From Armatimonadota bacterium (GTDB taxonomy: Bacteria > Armatimonadota > Armatimonadia > Armatimonadales > Armatimonadaceae), in contig JAPLCP010000127.1 in the NCBI GenBank assembly GCA_026392155.1, forward strand, positions 1-54,824: 54,824 nt of DNA, given 5' to 3'. A model generated the notes under the pieces. It saw nothing but the letters and a program-made list of their open reading frames with translations, was not told the DNA's origin and made no database searches. This document shows, piece after piece, positions 26,946-36,374 of this stretch. The translations under genes and the position numbers were made by a program. Position 1 is the first letter of the stretch. Each line of letters opens with the position of its first letter.

Positions 26946-27776
26946 ATGTCCAGAAAAATTGAAGAAGCGCACTTCGCTCAGTTTGGGAGTCCGCATCGCC
27001 TGATTGTCCTCACCGACGTTCCAGGAGCGCTCTGGGAGCGTATCGGATGGCGGCATGCGGACTTCCTCTCCCTCTATTTAGTGCGCCGGGGAAAAGCGAC
27101 ACACGTGATCGAGGGGCAGCCCTTTGAGGTCGCACGGGGCGATGTCTACGCCATGGCGGCAGGGCAGGCGCACTGGTTCGACCGCTGCGAGCGCCTCGTG
27201 CTCGATACCATCCATGTGGAGCCGGCGGTATTTCCCCCGGAGACCTGGGAGCTCCTCGGGCAGCCGCGCTCGGGGCGCTGGCTCCATCTCACCCCAGCAG
27301 CGCATGGACAGATTTCGCAGTGCTGGAGCGAGCTACGCGAGGAGGCGGCACAGACGGAGGGAGCCTGGCTGGTTCCCGCACTCTTTGGGCGGCTCCTGGT
27401 GCGCCTCAAGCGCTTGGGAGCAGGCGGGGAAGGGCTCTCTCATGGGCGTCACGAAGAGACTCTCGCCTCCGCCATTCGCTATCTCGACGAGCACTTCGCA
27501 GAGCCCGTTCGCATCGAGCAGCTTGCCGCCCAGGTCTTTCTCTCGCCGGATCGCTTCACCGAAGTCTTTACCGCCGCGATGGGGCGCACGCCTCGGGACT
27601 ACCTCAAGCACCTGCGCCTAGAGCAAGCCCGTACCCTGCTCTGTGAGGGGACTCTCTCCCTGTCACAGATTGGGCTTCTCTGTGGCTTCTCCGATCCAGC
27701 GTACTTTGCGCGGGTCTTTAAAGAAAATCTTGGGGTCTCTCCCCGGCAATGGCGCGACTCTTGCAAGGAGTCTTGA
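26946..27776 (+). CDS. AraC/XylS-family transcriptional regulator
   Basis: A 276-residue regulator. The N-terminal ~150 residues form a cupin-type ligand domain (VIEGQPFEVARGDVYAMAAGQAHWF). The C-terminal ~100 residues are a double helix-turn-helix: RIEQLAAQVFLSPDRFTEVF, then LSLSQIGLLCGFSDPAYFARVFK with the typical GVSPRQWR end. It is divergent from phyH and is most likely its regulator. The next gene begins six bases after its stop. Confidence 0.93.
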   Translation: MSRKIEEAHFAQFGSPHRLIVLTDVPGALWERIGWRHADFLSLYLVRRGKATHVIEGQPFEVARGDVYAMAAGQAHWFDRCERLVLDTIHVEPAVFPPETWELLGQPRSGRWLHLTPAAHGQISQCWSELREEAAQTEGAWLVPALFGRLLVRLKRLGAGGEGLSHGRHEETLASAIRYLDEHFAEPVRIEQLAAQVFLSPDRFTEVFTAAMGRTPRDYLKHLRLEQARTLLCEGTLSLSQIGLLCGFSDPAYFARVFKENLGVSPRQWRDSCKES

Positions 27777-27781
27777 GCAAG

Positions 27782-28240
27782 ATGACTATCACCTATAGCC
27801 TCAACGAAGCCGATATCGCCGCCTGGCAGGAGCACTCGTCCTTGCAGCCCAAGCTAAATCTCTGGTGGATCATGGCTGCCGCCGTTTTAGGTGCGGCTAT
27901 CGGTATCTGGCACACCCCCGCGTTCTTTTTCTGGGTGGCCGTCGGCGCACTCGTTCTGGCGCTCCAAACCGGTGAGAAAGTCCCCGCGGAAGTGCTGGGC
28001 GTGCGCAGTATGTCACTGGAGCGTGAGGGCTTGCGTATCCACTCGCCCCGCTACCGTCGCCTGATTTTTTGGGAAGCCTGCCATCCTGTCGAAGAAACCG
28101 AGACCCATCTGTTTCTTACCTTCGCCCCGCGCGGCGTCATCATCATCCCCCGCCGCATCTTCGAGTCCGCTGAAGCCTGGTCACAGTTCCGCCACGAGCT
28201 GATCCACCGCAACATCTGGAGCCTCCCTCAGGCTGCTTGA
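27782..28240 (+). CDS. YcxB-like membrane protein
   Basis: A 152-residue protein with two adjacent membrane helices (about 28-46 and 48-65). A C-terminal domain of the YcxB/PH-like type follows (LEREGLRIHSPRYRRLIFWEACHPVEE, then GVIIIPRRIF). The ATG at 27782 is chosen because the frame further upstream overlaps the AraC gene. The 3' end overlaps the convergent Wzt-like gene by 13 bp. Function of the family is unknown. The arrangement (two helices plus PH-like domain) resembles the protein at 6186, though the sequences differ. Confidence 0.8.
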   Translation: MTITYSLNEADIAAWQEHSSLQPKLNLWWIMAAAVLGAAIGIWHTPAFFFWVAVGALVLALQTGEKVPAEVLGVRSMSLEREGLRIHSPRYRRLIFWEACHPVEETETHLFLTFAPRGVIIIPRRIFESAEAWSQFRHELIHRNIWSLPQAA

Positions 28241-29538
28241 CGGTTGGTGTTGACGGGAAGTTCTTCGGGGAGCTCGCTACCGGGGATGATCTCGGTTTTG
28301 TAGCGGCAGGTGTAGGCTCCGGGCAGAATGAGCGTGGCTTGTGCGGCCTCGGGGTCTACGGCGACTTCGAGGGTTCCGGCAAAGTCAATCGTGTCTATAT
28401 CCTCGATCTCAGGACTACCTAGAGAAACACCGAGGGTGTAGAGGCCGGGCTTGAGGAGCAGCTCGCCGAGCGTGAAGCGGACACGGGTGGTCTCTCCGGG
28501 CTCCAGACGCACCAGCTTGCCGTGGAGCGCGGAGGAGCAGTCAATCAGGCGGTAGGTATTGGAGTCGGCGATCCAGAGAGTGACGGACGCATCGGTGATG
28601 ACTTGCTCCGCCTTGACCGTTAACTCCATCTGGAGCGTGCTGCCGTTGTAGACCAGGGGCTGAGGCGTCCCATCGGTGGCAAAGGGCTGGAGGTTGAGGG
28701 AGAGAAACTGCCCCGCTCCGGTGCCCGTGCGCTGCGCGTGGGTGAGATCACCCCCCAACGCCGTGCCCGACGAGCGGGCCATGAGCTGGTAGGCTGCCGC
28801 GACCCGCGCGACGGGCCCATCTTCGTGGAGCTGGCCGCCGTGTAGCAATAAAGCACGGTTGCAGAGTGCGGTAACCGCCGCAAGGTTATGGCTCACGAAA
28901 AACACCGTGCGCCCACTGCCGGCCACTTCCTGCATCTTGCCCAGGCACTTCTTCTGGAACTCCGCATCGCCCACGGCCAGCACTTCGTCCACGATCAGAA
29001 TCTCCGGCTTGAGGTTCGCCGCGACCGCAAAGCCTAGGCGCATGGTCATCCCCGATGAGTAGCGCTTGACGGGCGTATCAAGGTGCAGCGCCACCCGAGG
29101 CCCCGCAAAGTCAATGATCTCGTCAAAGCGCGTCTGGATCTCTTTTCGTGTCATCCCCAGAATCGCGCCGTTCATGAAGACATTCTCACGGCCTGTCAGC
29201 TCGGGGTGAAAGCCCGTTCCCACCTCCAGCAGGCTGCCCACACGCCCGTAGAGCGCGATCTGGCCCTCGGTCGGCTCGGTAATGCGCGAGAGGAGCTTCA
29301 GTAGAGTAGATTTCCCCGCACCGTTGTGCCCGATCAGCCCGACAACCTCGCCCTGGTGAACGTCGAAGCTGACCTCGCGCACGGCCCAGAAGTCCTCTTT
29401 GGGGGGCTGCTTACCACGCAGGGTCGCCAGAATATTTTCGGTGAGTGTTCCCGGACGTGTCCCCCGCGGTGCGATCTTGTAGCGCTTGCCGAGCTTGCTG
29501 ACCCCGACCATCTTTGTGCTACTCGTACTAGATGACAT
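28228..29538 (-). CDS. polysaccharide ABC transporter ATPase, Wzt type
   Basis: A 436-residue ATPase subunit for export of a lipid-linked polysaccharide. The nucleotide-binding domain (about 1-250) has Walker A GHNGAGKST, signature YSSGM, Walker B LIVDEVLAVGD and the H-loop SHN. The long insertion LGKRYKIAPRG before the P-loop is typical of Wzt/TagH proteins. The C-terminal ~170 residues (about 265-430) form a beta-sandwich Wzt_C domain that would bind the terminal sugar modification of the chain, implying chain-length-capped export. It overlaps the upstream permease gene by 11 bases. It is the last gene of the export locus. Confidence 0.93.
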   Translation of the reverse strand: MSSSTSSTKMVGVSKLGKRYKIAPRGTRPGTLTENILATLRGKQPPKEDFWAVREVSFDVHQGEVVGLIGHNGAGKSTLLKLLSRITEPTEGQIALYGRVGSLLEVGTGFHPELTGRENVFMNGAILGMTRKEIQTRFDEIIDFAGPRVALHLDTPVKRYSSGMTMRLGFAVAANLKPEILIVDEVLAVGDAEFQKKCLGKMQEVAGSGRTVFFVSHNLAAVTALCNRALLLHGGQLHEDGPVARVAAAYQLMARSSGTALGGDLTHAQRTGTGAGQFLSLNLQPFATDGTPQPLVYNGSTLQMELTVKAEQVITDASVTLWIADSNTYRLIDCSSALHGKLVRLEPGETTRVRFTLGELLLKPGLYTLGVSLGSPEIEDIDTIDFAGTLEVAVDPEAAQATLILPGAYTCRYKTEIIPGSELPEELPVNTNRQAA

Positions 29539-30373
29539 CGGCGAACCTCCGCTCCTGCATGCGGAAGATCAAGAGGCCCAGCAGTAGGATCACCACACTC
29601 ATGACGGTAGCATAGGCCACCTGCCACGGGGCAATTCCCAGCCCGCCGCCCATCAGCGACCAGCGAAACCCCTCGATTAAGATCGCCGCCGGGTTCACCA
29701 GAAAGTAAAGTGTTCCCAGTGCCCCCAGCTTGCCTGCCATCTTAGCAAGTGGCCACTGCACGGGCGAGAAGACCATCAGGGAGTTGAGCCAGACGGGCAA
29801 GATAAACTGAACATCTCGGTACGAGACCATGAGCGCCGCCATCATCATCCCGATCCCCAGGGCCATGGTCGCCAGTGCCGCAAACCAGAGAGGGAGTGTC
29901 AGAGTGGCTAATGTCGGGGCCACACCAAAGAAGGGCATCAGGAGCACAAAAGCGGCAAAAGCGACCAGTGTGTCTATCTGCGCTGCCAAAGTGGAGGCAA
30001 TGGGGAGTGTCAGGCGCGGAAAAAAGACCTTGGAGAGCATCGCACTATTGCCCACAAGGCAGGTGCTGATCTTAAATATCGAGAGGCCAAAGATAGTCCA
30101 GGCGATCTGTCCCGAGAAAGCGCGTAAGAAAAACGCGGGGTCACCTTGAGAGAATCCGGCCACTTTTCCAAAGACAAAACTCGCGATTCCTGCCGTCAGG
30201 AGCGGCTGAAGCACCACCCAGATCACACCCAGAGCGGTCTGGCGGTAGCGCAGCATGATCTCGCGCTGGGCAAAAGTTCGCACCAGCTCCCAGTACTGCG
30301 TCAGCTCCTGCAGATTAAGCGCGGCCAGCCCTTGTGGGGGACGAACTAGAATCAGCGGTTTTGTCTCGGTCAC
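29528..30373 (-). CDS. polysaccharide ABC transporter permease, Wzm type (2 of 2)
   Basis: A 281-residue permease from the GTG at 30373, which overlaps the rmd stop (GTGA); the longer frame upstream would run through rmd. The N-terminal amphipathic helix leads to REIMLRYRQTALGVIWVVLQPLL, the signature of ABC-2 exporters, then six membrane helices. The C-terminal INFRMQERRFADVI-like end is typical. It is translationally coupled to both rmd and the ATPase. A second, different permease lies at 32375, so this locus has two permeases for one ATPase. Confidence 0.92.
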   Translation of the reverse strand: MTETKPLILVRPPQGLAALNLQELTQYWELVRTFAQREIMLRYRQTALGVIWVVLQPLLTAGIASFVFGKVAGFSQGDPAFFLRAFSGQIAWTIFGLSIFKISTCLVGNSAMLSKVFFPRLTLPIASTLAAQIDTLVAFAAFVLLMPFFGVAPTLATLTLPLWFAALATMALGIGMMMAALMVSYRDVQFILPVWLNSLMVFSPVQWPLAKMAGKLGALGTLYFLVNPAAILIEGFRWSLMGGGLGIAPWQVAYATVMSVVILLLGLLIFRMQERRFADVI

Positions 30374-31323
30374 CAGATATGAACTCCTGTGGAGCGCCAC
30401 CAGGAAAGTGTCTCCGCTAGAGTATCGGTTAGGGAGTGGGTCTTTCTCCAGCCCGTGAGCTCTGAGAGAAGGGCCGAAGCTCCTATGCACTCAGGCATAT
30501 CCGATGGGCGAAGGCGTGTGGGATCTATCTCCACGCTCACTTTTGTCTGCGCCATGCCCAGTAGTGTGTCTAAAATGCTCTGGATCGAGACTGCCTCTCC
30601 ACTGGCAACATTGACGACGCGCCAGGGAGCGGGGGCTTGCTCACAAAGGAGGAGACGATAGGCCCGCACGACATCTCGGACATCTAGAAAGTCGCGCTTG
30701 GCCTCCAAGTTACCCACCCGCACCGTGGGCTCGTCTAGTCCCTGCTCGATCCGGGCAAGCTGGCGGGCAAATCCCGGCGCGACAAAGACCGGTGTCTGGC
30801 GTGGCCCGGTGTGGTTAAACGCCCGCGTGACCGTAATCGAGAGGTTCTCGGTTGCCAGCGGCTGGATAACCATCTCCATCTCGGCCTTCGACTGGGCATA
30901 AGCGCCTTCGGGACGAAGTGTGTCGCCTTCGGAGGCAGGCTGGCCGGGCTCGGTGGTGCCATAGACATAGCCGGTGCTTGCCAGGTGTAGACGGCAAGGT
31001 TTATGGGTACTGGCCACCGCCTCCACCAGCATGCGCGTCGCGTCCACGTTGGCGGCGCGGATCATGGCTGCATCGGTTCCCGCACCTGAGGCAAAGCCCG
31101 CCAGATGAAAGATAATATCCGGAGCGCTTGCCTCTAGCACACGAGCAATGACGGCGGGGTCACGCAGATCTGCATCAAGGACGGTGGTTCCTTCCGGCAG
31201 GCCCCCCCCTGATGTGTGCCCGTAGCTGGTACCAAAGAGCTGTGCCTTAGGATAGTGCTCCGACAGCTCTGCCGCCAGATAGCCCCCCACAAAGCCCGTT
31301 GCCCCCGTAATCAGAATCCGCAT
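30370..31323 (-). CDS. rmd: GDP-6-deoxy-D-mannose reductase (NAD-dependent epimerase/dehydratase)
   Basis: A 317-residue extended SDR: ITGATGFVGGYLA at the N-terminus and active-site YAQSK (near 145). HTGPRQTPVFVAPGFARQLA is the segment typical of Rmd. Next to gmd, it should reduce GDP-4-keto-6-deoxymannose to GDP-rhamnose. The ATG at 31323 starts at the Rossmann strand; the longer frame upstream would begin in the repeat region. The alternative, an Fcl-type GDP-fucose synthase, is less likely because its motifs differ. Confidence 0.85.
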   Translation of the reverse strand: MRILITGATGFVGGYLAAELSEHYPKAQLFGTSYGHTSGGGLPEGTTVLDADLRDPAVIARVLEASAPDIIFHLAGFASGAGTDAAMIRAANVDATRMLVEAVASTHKPCRLHLASTGYVYGTTEPGQPASEGDTLRPEGAYAQSKAEMEMVIQPLATENLSITVTRAFNHTGPRQTPVFVAPGFARQLARIEQGLDEPTVRVGNLEAKRDFLDVRDVVRAYRLLLCEQAPAPWRVVNVASGEAVSIQSILDTLLGMAQTKVSVEIDPTRLRPSDMPECIGASALLSELTGWRKTHSLTDTLAETLSWWRSTGVHIW

Positions 31324-31329
31324 TTGCTC

Positions 31330-31383
31330 TTCTCCCCTGGCCCCTCCTCCCAACCCTGCAGAGGCAGGGCAGGGAGAGGGGAG
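31330..31383. repeat. GGGGAG-rich inverted repeat between gmd and rmd (REP-like)
   Basis: Core hairpin CCCTGC-AGA-GGCAGGG inside outer arms CTCCCCT and AGGGGAG. It resembles the element at 25980-26040 in composition and in its place near a gene end. Confidence 0.45.
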
Positions 31384-31387
31384 CAAC

Positions 31388-32362
<975 letters not shown>

Positions 32363-32374
32363 TTACTCCTTAAA

Positions 32375-33199
32375 CTAAATATACTCAGCAAAGCGAGGCT
32401 CGTTGCGCTTGAAGACAACGAAGCCCACCACCAGAAAAAGTAGCGCCGTGATCAATGCACTGCCCACATAGGGCCATAGTGATCCGAGATTCCCTTGCGC
32501 AGGGTCTATAGCCCGCATCCAGCCGGTCTGTGGAAACGCCAGACGTCTCCCTGCCTCCAGCAGCGCGGCGATAGGGTTGAGCAAGTAGAGCCCCTGCCAG
32601 ATCTTCGGTACTTGATGCAAGGGGTAGATATTGGGCACCAGAAAGCCCCAGAGACTAAGCACAATCCCAACAAGATGACGCACATCCCGAAAGTAAAGAT
32701 TGGCACAGGCTAGTAGCATTCCCCAACCAAGCGTCAATAAAACGACAATCCCCGCCATGGCAAGACTCATCAGGAAGAGAGGCCCCGGCTTGACCCGGTA
32801 GACGATTAGAAGCGGCACGAGTCCCACCAAACCAAATCCGAAGTCTACGAGCTTGGAGAGAACGGCAGCGACCGGAAAGACCTCACGGGGAAAGTACACC
32901 TTGGTAATCAGGTTCAGGTGGCTCACCAAGCTCTCCGTCGCTGCCGTTAAGCCCGACGAGAATAGGTTCCAGTAGAGCAGGCCAAAGTAGGCATAGACAG
33001 GGTAGGGAAGCCCGCCCGTTTGCTGGCGCAGAATGATCTGCCCGACAATGCTAAAGATAAGCGCGGTGGCTAGAGGATACAGCACTGCCCAAGCATAGCC
33101 TAGGACGGATTGTTTGTAGCGTGTCTTGACGTCCCGCCCGATCAGTCCAAGAATAAGCTCCCAGTAGGCAGGCGAACGAAAAGACAGAGTGACAGACAC
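32375..33199 (-). CDS. polysaccharide ABC transporter permease, Wzm type (1 of 2)
   Basis: A 274-residue ABC-2 exporter permease: LIGRDVKTRYKQSVLGYAWAVLYPL, six membrane helices, the conserved VWGFLVPNIYP-like segment (LWGFLVPNIYP) and a C-terminal FKRNEPRFAEYI. It resembles the permease at 29528 in layout but the two differ clearly, so this is not a recent duplication. The start is GTG, with TACAAT seven bases upstream inside the end of elaA, so the export locus has its own promoter here. Confidence 0.92.
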   Translation of the reverse strand: MSVTLSFRSPAYWELILGLIGRDVKTRYKQSVLGYAWAVLYPLATALIFSIVGQIILRQQTGGLPYPVYAYFGLLYWNLFSSGLTAATESLVSHLNLITKVYFPREVFPVAAVLSKLVDFGFGLVGLVPLLIVYRVKPGPLFLMSLAMAGIVVLLTLGWGMLLACANLYFRDVRHLVGIVLSLWGFLVPNIYPLHQVPKIWQGLYLLNPIAALLEAGRRLAFPQTGWMRAIDPAQGNLGSLWPYVGSALITALLFLVVGFVVFKRNEPRFAEYI

Positions 33200-33204
33200 A
33201 GTGC

Positions 33205-33684
33205 CTATTGTACCGTACGAGGCGTTTTCGCGGGACGCACCATCTCCACGTGCGGAATCCCGTCCTCATCATAGGGCTCTGAGACTGCTGCAAAATCGAG
33301 CTTGCCATAAAAACTCAGTAGATACGCCTGGGCCGAGATGCGAATTCCACTCTCTGGCCAGAGCCGCTCCGTCTCCGCAATCCCGCGCCGCATCAGCTCC
33401 TGACCGAGGCCCGTCCCCCGCGCCGAAGCCGCTGTACAGACCCGCCCAATGCTCGCCTCATTGGGGAACGCTGGATACTTCACGCCAGGCGCAAAGAGCC
33501 GCAGGCAAGCTACAAGCTCCCCCTTGCCGTCGCGCCCCAGCAAGTGCCACGCCCTCTGGTCGTAGCCGTCTGCATCCAGATAGACACAGTTTTGCTCAAC
33601 TACAAAGACCTCTTGGCGAAGCCGCATGAGGTCGTAGAGATCAGTAAGAGAAAGAATCTCGAAGGAAAGGCACTTCCAGTTCAT
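33205..33684 (-). CDS. GNAT-family acetyltransferase, ElaA type
   Basis: A 159-residue acetyltransferase. LYDLMRLRQEVFVVEQNCVY is the ElaA signature, and the acetyl-CoA loop is ARGTGLGQELM (about 95-105). The C-terminal AQAYLLSFYGKLDFAAVSEPYDEDGIPH is also typical. It overlaps the NUDIX gene by four bases (ATGA). The cellular substrate of ElaA is not known. Confidence 0.9.
   Translation of the reverse strand: MNWKCLSFEILSLTDLYDLMRLRQEVFVVEQNCVYLDADGYDQRAWHLLGRDGKGELVACLRLFAPGVKYPAFPNEASIGRVCTAASARGTGLGQELMRRGIAETERLWPESGIRISAQAYLLSFYGKLDFAAVSEPYDEDGIPHVEMVRPAKTPRTVQ
33207..33212 (-). promoter_or_regulatory. -10 hexamer for leaderless transcription of the export locus
   Basis: TACAAT on the minus strand, overlapping the elaA stop codon and seven bases before the permease GTG. 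Confidence 0.5.
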
Positions 33685-34184
33685 AGAGTCCCCTCGATCC
33701 TGCTGACGAGAACCTGGATGCCCTCAAGCTCCCGATAGAACCAGAGCGTTCCGGCAGGGCACTCATCGTTGAGATAGGCGAGTAGCGGCTCACGAACGGC
33801 GAGCCAAGGGATGGAGCTGAGCCGCTGGGGCGCATCACGTAGAGGCACCAGCGCGACGTTTAATATCTCGTTGTCGGGGTCGGCACTCTGGAGCGTCCCC
33901 GACCAGCCGTCAATCTCAAAACAGTAGGCGATTGTCTCCTCACGACGCGCCGGGTGGTCTATCTGCATGCAGTACGCCAGCCGTCCGATAGCCTCAACTC
34001 TGGCCCCCGTCTCTTCCGCAAGCTCACGAACCAGCGCCTCGGAGATCAGCTCACCCGGCTCCACCATCCCACCCGGCAGCACCCAGAACGGGGGGCGGTC
34101 TTTGAGATACTGCTGCTGCACGAGAACAAACTGATCGCCCTGCCGGAGAATTCCCACAGCCACATGGTTGATCTTATACGTCAT
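33681..34184 (-). CDS. NUDIX hydrolase
   Basis: A 167-residue pyrophosphohydrolase. The Nudix box is perfect: G-x5-E-x7-REL-x-EE-x-G within GMVEPGELISEALVRELAEE plus TGA. The preceding LPGG and the N-terminal INHVAVGILRQ strand fit the ADP-ribose/NTP type, but the substrate is not defined. The ATG at 34184 is chosen because the longer frame upstream overlaps accC. It starts 25 bp after the accC stop, so it may be read from the acc operon. Confidence 0.9.
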   Translation of the reverse strand: MTYKINHVAVGILRQGDQFVLVQQQYLKDRPPFWVLPGGMVEPGELISEALVRELAEETGARVEAIGRLAYCMQIDHPARREETIAYCFEIDGWSGTLQSADPDNEILNVALVPLRDAPQRLSSIPWLAVREPLLAYLNDECPAGTLWFYRELEGIQVLVSRIEGTL

Positions 34185-34209
34185 GCGATGGCCATACGGG
34201 AACGCCGTG

Positions 34210-35565
34210 TCACAGCCCGAGCTCCTCCATGAGTGTGGGGAGGAACTTTGTGGAGACATCGTTGGTGCGGTAGCGCTCATCGGCCAGAATCTGCTTGAGG
34301 AAGCTGATATTGGTCGGCAGGCCCTCGATGCGCGTCTCGCTCAGGCAGCGCTCCATGCGGCGGATGGCCTCGTCGCGGTCTACGCCCCAGACGATCACTT
34401 TGGCGAGGTTGCTGTCGTAGTAGGGTGGGACGGAGTAGCCGGAGTAGATCTGGGTGTCCACTCTAACACCGAGGCCGCCGGGGAGGAGCACCTCGCCCAT
34501 CTTGCCCGCCGATGGCTGAAAGTTCTTGGCGGGGTCTTGCGCCGTGACGCGGCACTCGATGGAGTGACCTTTCCACTCGATATCTTCTTGTTTTAGAGAG
34601 AGTGGCTCACCAGCGGCGATGCGGATCTGCCACTGGATGAGATCAACGCCCGTGACAAACTCCGTGACGGGGTGCTCTACTTGGATGCGCGTGTTCATCT
34701 CCATAAAGTAGAACTCGCCGCTGGGGGTGTAGATAAACTCCACGGTGCCCGCATTGGCATAGCCCGCCGCCTTGCCCGCTTTCACCGCCGCCGCACCGAT
34801 TGCCATGCGCTGCTCCATCGTGAGAGTCGGAGAGGGGGCTTCCTCGACGACTTTCTGGTGGCGTACGGTCTGCACCGAGCACTCGCGCTCCCCGAGGTGA
34901 ATCCCATGACCGTACTCGTCAAAGAGCACCTGCACCTCGATATGGCGCATCTCACGGATGTACTTTTCGAGGTAGAGCCCGCCGTTGCCAAACGCCGCCT
35001 CCGCCTCGACCTGTGCGACTTTGAACTGCCGCTGCATGTCGTCTTCGTCCTCGACAATGCGAATGCCACGCCCGCCGCCGCCTGCGGTGGCCTTCATCAT
35101 CACGGGGTAGCCAATCTGAGTTGCGAGCTTGAGAGCATCGGTGTCGGTCTCCAAGATGCCCTCAGAGCCGGGAACGGTGGGGACACCCGCAGCTTTTGCC
35201 GTGGCGCGCGCCGTGGCTTTATCGCCCATTTTTTCAATGGCAGTGATGGGGGGGCCGATAAACTTAATTCCGCACTGCTCGCAGATCTCGGCGAAGCTAG
35301 CCACTTCCGAGAGAAAGCCATAGCCGGGGTGAATCGCCTGTGCGCCCGTATTCAGGGCGGCAGCGATAATGTGCGGAATGTTGAGATACGAGTCTTTGGA
35401 AGGGCCAGGGCCCACACAGACTGTCTCATCGGCGAGGCGTACGGGCAGAGAGTCTCGGTCGGCGTCAGAGTGGATCTGGACGGTCTTGATGCCAAGCTCT
35501 TGGCAAGCACGAATGATCCGAACCGCGATCTCGCCGCGGTTGGCAATAAGGATTTTACTGAACAT
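34210..35565 (-). CDS. accC: biotin carboxylase subunit of acetyl-CoA carboxylase
   Basis: A 451-residue ATP-grasp enzyme that carboxylates biotin on the carrier protein. The N-domain begins MFSKILIANRGEIAVRIIRA. The ATP-grasp has the glycine loop KATAGGGGRGIRIV, the metal/bicarbonate segment FMEMNTRIQVEHPVTE and RDCSVQ-like ECSVQ. The C-domain is complete (ILADERYRTNDVSTKF). Length matches E. coli AccC (449). Its ATG overlaps the stop of the pilin-like gene by one base (TAATG). The adjacent AccB-like protein cannot be biotinylated, so the true partner carrier must be elsewhere. Confidence 0.97.
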   Translation of the reverse strand: MFSKILIANRGEIAVRIIRACQELGIKTVQIHSDADRDSLPVRLADETVCVGPGPSKDSYLNIPHIIAAALNTGAQAIHPGYGFLSEVASFAEICEQCGIKFIGPPITAIEKMGDKATARATAKAAGVPTVPGSEGILETDTDALKLATQIGYPVMMKATAGGGGRGIRIVEDEDDMQRQFKVAQVEAEAAFGNGGLYLEKYIREMRHIEVQVLFDEYGHGIHLGERECSVQTVRHQKVVEEAPSPTLTMEQRMAIGAAAVKAGKAAGYANAGTVEFIYTPSGEFYFMEMNTRIQVEHPVTEFVTGVDLIQWQIRIAAGEPLSLKQEDIEWKGHSIECRVTAQDPAKNFQPSAGKMGEVLLPGGLGVRVDTQIYSGYSVPPYYDSNLAKVIVWGVDRDEAIRRMERCLSETRIEGLPTNISFLKQILADERYRTNDVSTKFLPTLMEELGL

Positions 35566-35960
35566 TACTGTCCTTGATTTTGAAGATTAAGTGCTCGACC
35601 CACACTGCCAGGAAGAGCGGTTGGACTGGTGACTTCACCGGTCTGGGGATTGTACTGAAGGGGCTGCTTACTGACACCATCAACGAGCATCTCATCCGTG
35701 ACCCCGTAGCGCTTCAGCTCCTGAAGACTCGCAGGCAAGCGCTCGTCGTTGTCCATCTTGTACATGGTGATCGCCTGCTGGATCTGGGAGACATAGCTAA
35801 TGGTGCCGACTTGCTGGGCCTTCTCCTTGGGCGCGAGAACACGCTTGCCGGCGGCATCCTTTCCACCACCTGTCAAGCGTGGGATAACAATGGCAGCTAG
35901 AATACCGAGGATGACTACCACCACTAAGATCTCAATCAGAGTAAAAATCCGTCGCTGCAT
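35565..35960 (-). CDS. type IV pilin/pseudopilin-like protein (GspG-like)
   Basis: A 131-residue protein with the class III signal core FTLIEILVVVVILGILAAIVIP, including Glu at position 5 after the predicted cleavage site. The leader is MQRRI, so the residue before the cleavage point is Ile (codon ATT) rather than the near-invariant Gly. The C-terminal part (KAQQVGTISYVSQIQQAITMYKMDN, then LPASLQELKR) is GspG-like. It sits between accB-like and accC on the same strand with a TAATG overlap to accC and no space from accB. No other secretion or pilus gene is nearby. Confidence 0.85.
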   Translation of the reverse strand: MQRRIFTLIEILVVVVILGILAAIVIPRLTGGGKDAAGKRVLAPKEKAQQVGTISYVSQIQQAITMYKMDNDERLPASLQELKRYGVTDEMLVDGVSKQPLQYNPQTGEVTSPTALPGSVGRALNLQNQGQ

Positions 35961-36374
35961 CTAGCTTTCCTCCGGCACGATCGTAAAGAGAGGCTGGCCG
36001 TACTCGACCGGCTGCCCTTCACCGATAAGAACCTCAATAAGCTTCCCACTCAGCGGTGCTTTACAGTCCGAGAGTAAGCGCATCGTGTCGATCTGACCGA
36101 GCACCTGCCCAATATTCACCAAGGCTCCTACCTCTGCAACGGAGTGGATGACACCCACATGCTCCGCCGTCACCAGACAAGCGTTCGTCGGTGTGGGTAT
36201 AGGAAGCGAGGAAGTAGTGGGAGGTGTAGGAAGACTCGGCTGTAGAGCGGGCAAAGGGCTTGTCGTCGCGCGGCGCATCCGCAGGGTCCCCCCCTCATGT
36301 CGGATCTCTATCTCGGTGAGGCGCGGAGCCTCGGTAAAGAGAGCGGCAAAGCCCTCAATCTGCTCGTGATTCAT
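35961..36374 (-). CDS. accB-like: AccB-like biotin carboxyl carrier protein lacking the biotinylated lysine
   Basis: A 137-residue protein with the full AccB layout: N-terminal helix-strand region (EGFAALFTEAPRLTEIEIRHEGGTLRMRR), a Pro/Ser/Thr linker (about 36-66), and a biotinyl/lipoyl barrel (about 67-134) ending GQPVEYGQPLFTIVPEES. Where AccB has EAMK, this has DTMR: residue 99 is Arg (codon CGC, 36078-36080). Arg cannot be biotinylated, so it should not carry CO2. Gene order efp-...-accB-...-accC is otherwise the common bacterial one. It may be a structural subunit, a regulator, or a repurposed paralogue; a functional AccB must exist elsewhere. Confidence 0.88.
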   Translation of the reverse strand: MNHEQIEGFAALFTEAPRLTEIEIRHEGGTLRMRRATTSPLPALQPSLPTPPTTSSLPIPTPTNACLVTAEHVGVIHSVAEVGALVNIGQVLGQIDTMRLLSDCKAPLSGKLIEVLIGEGQPVEYGQPLFTIVPEES

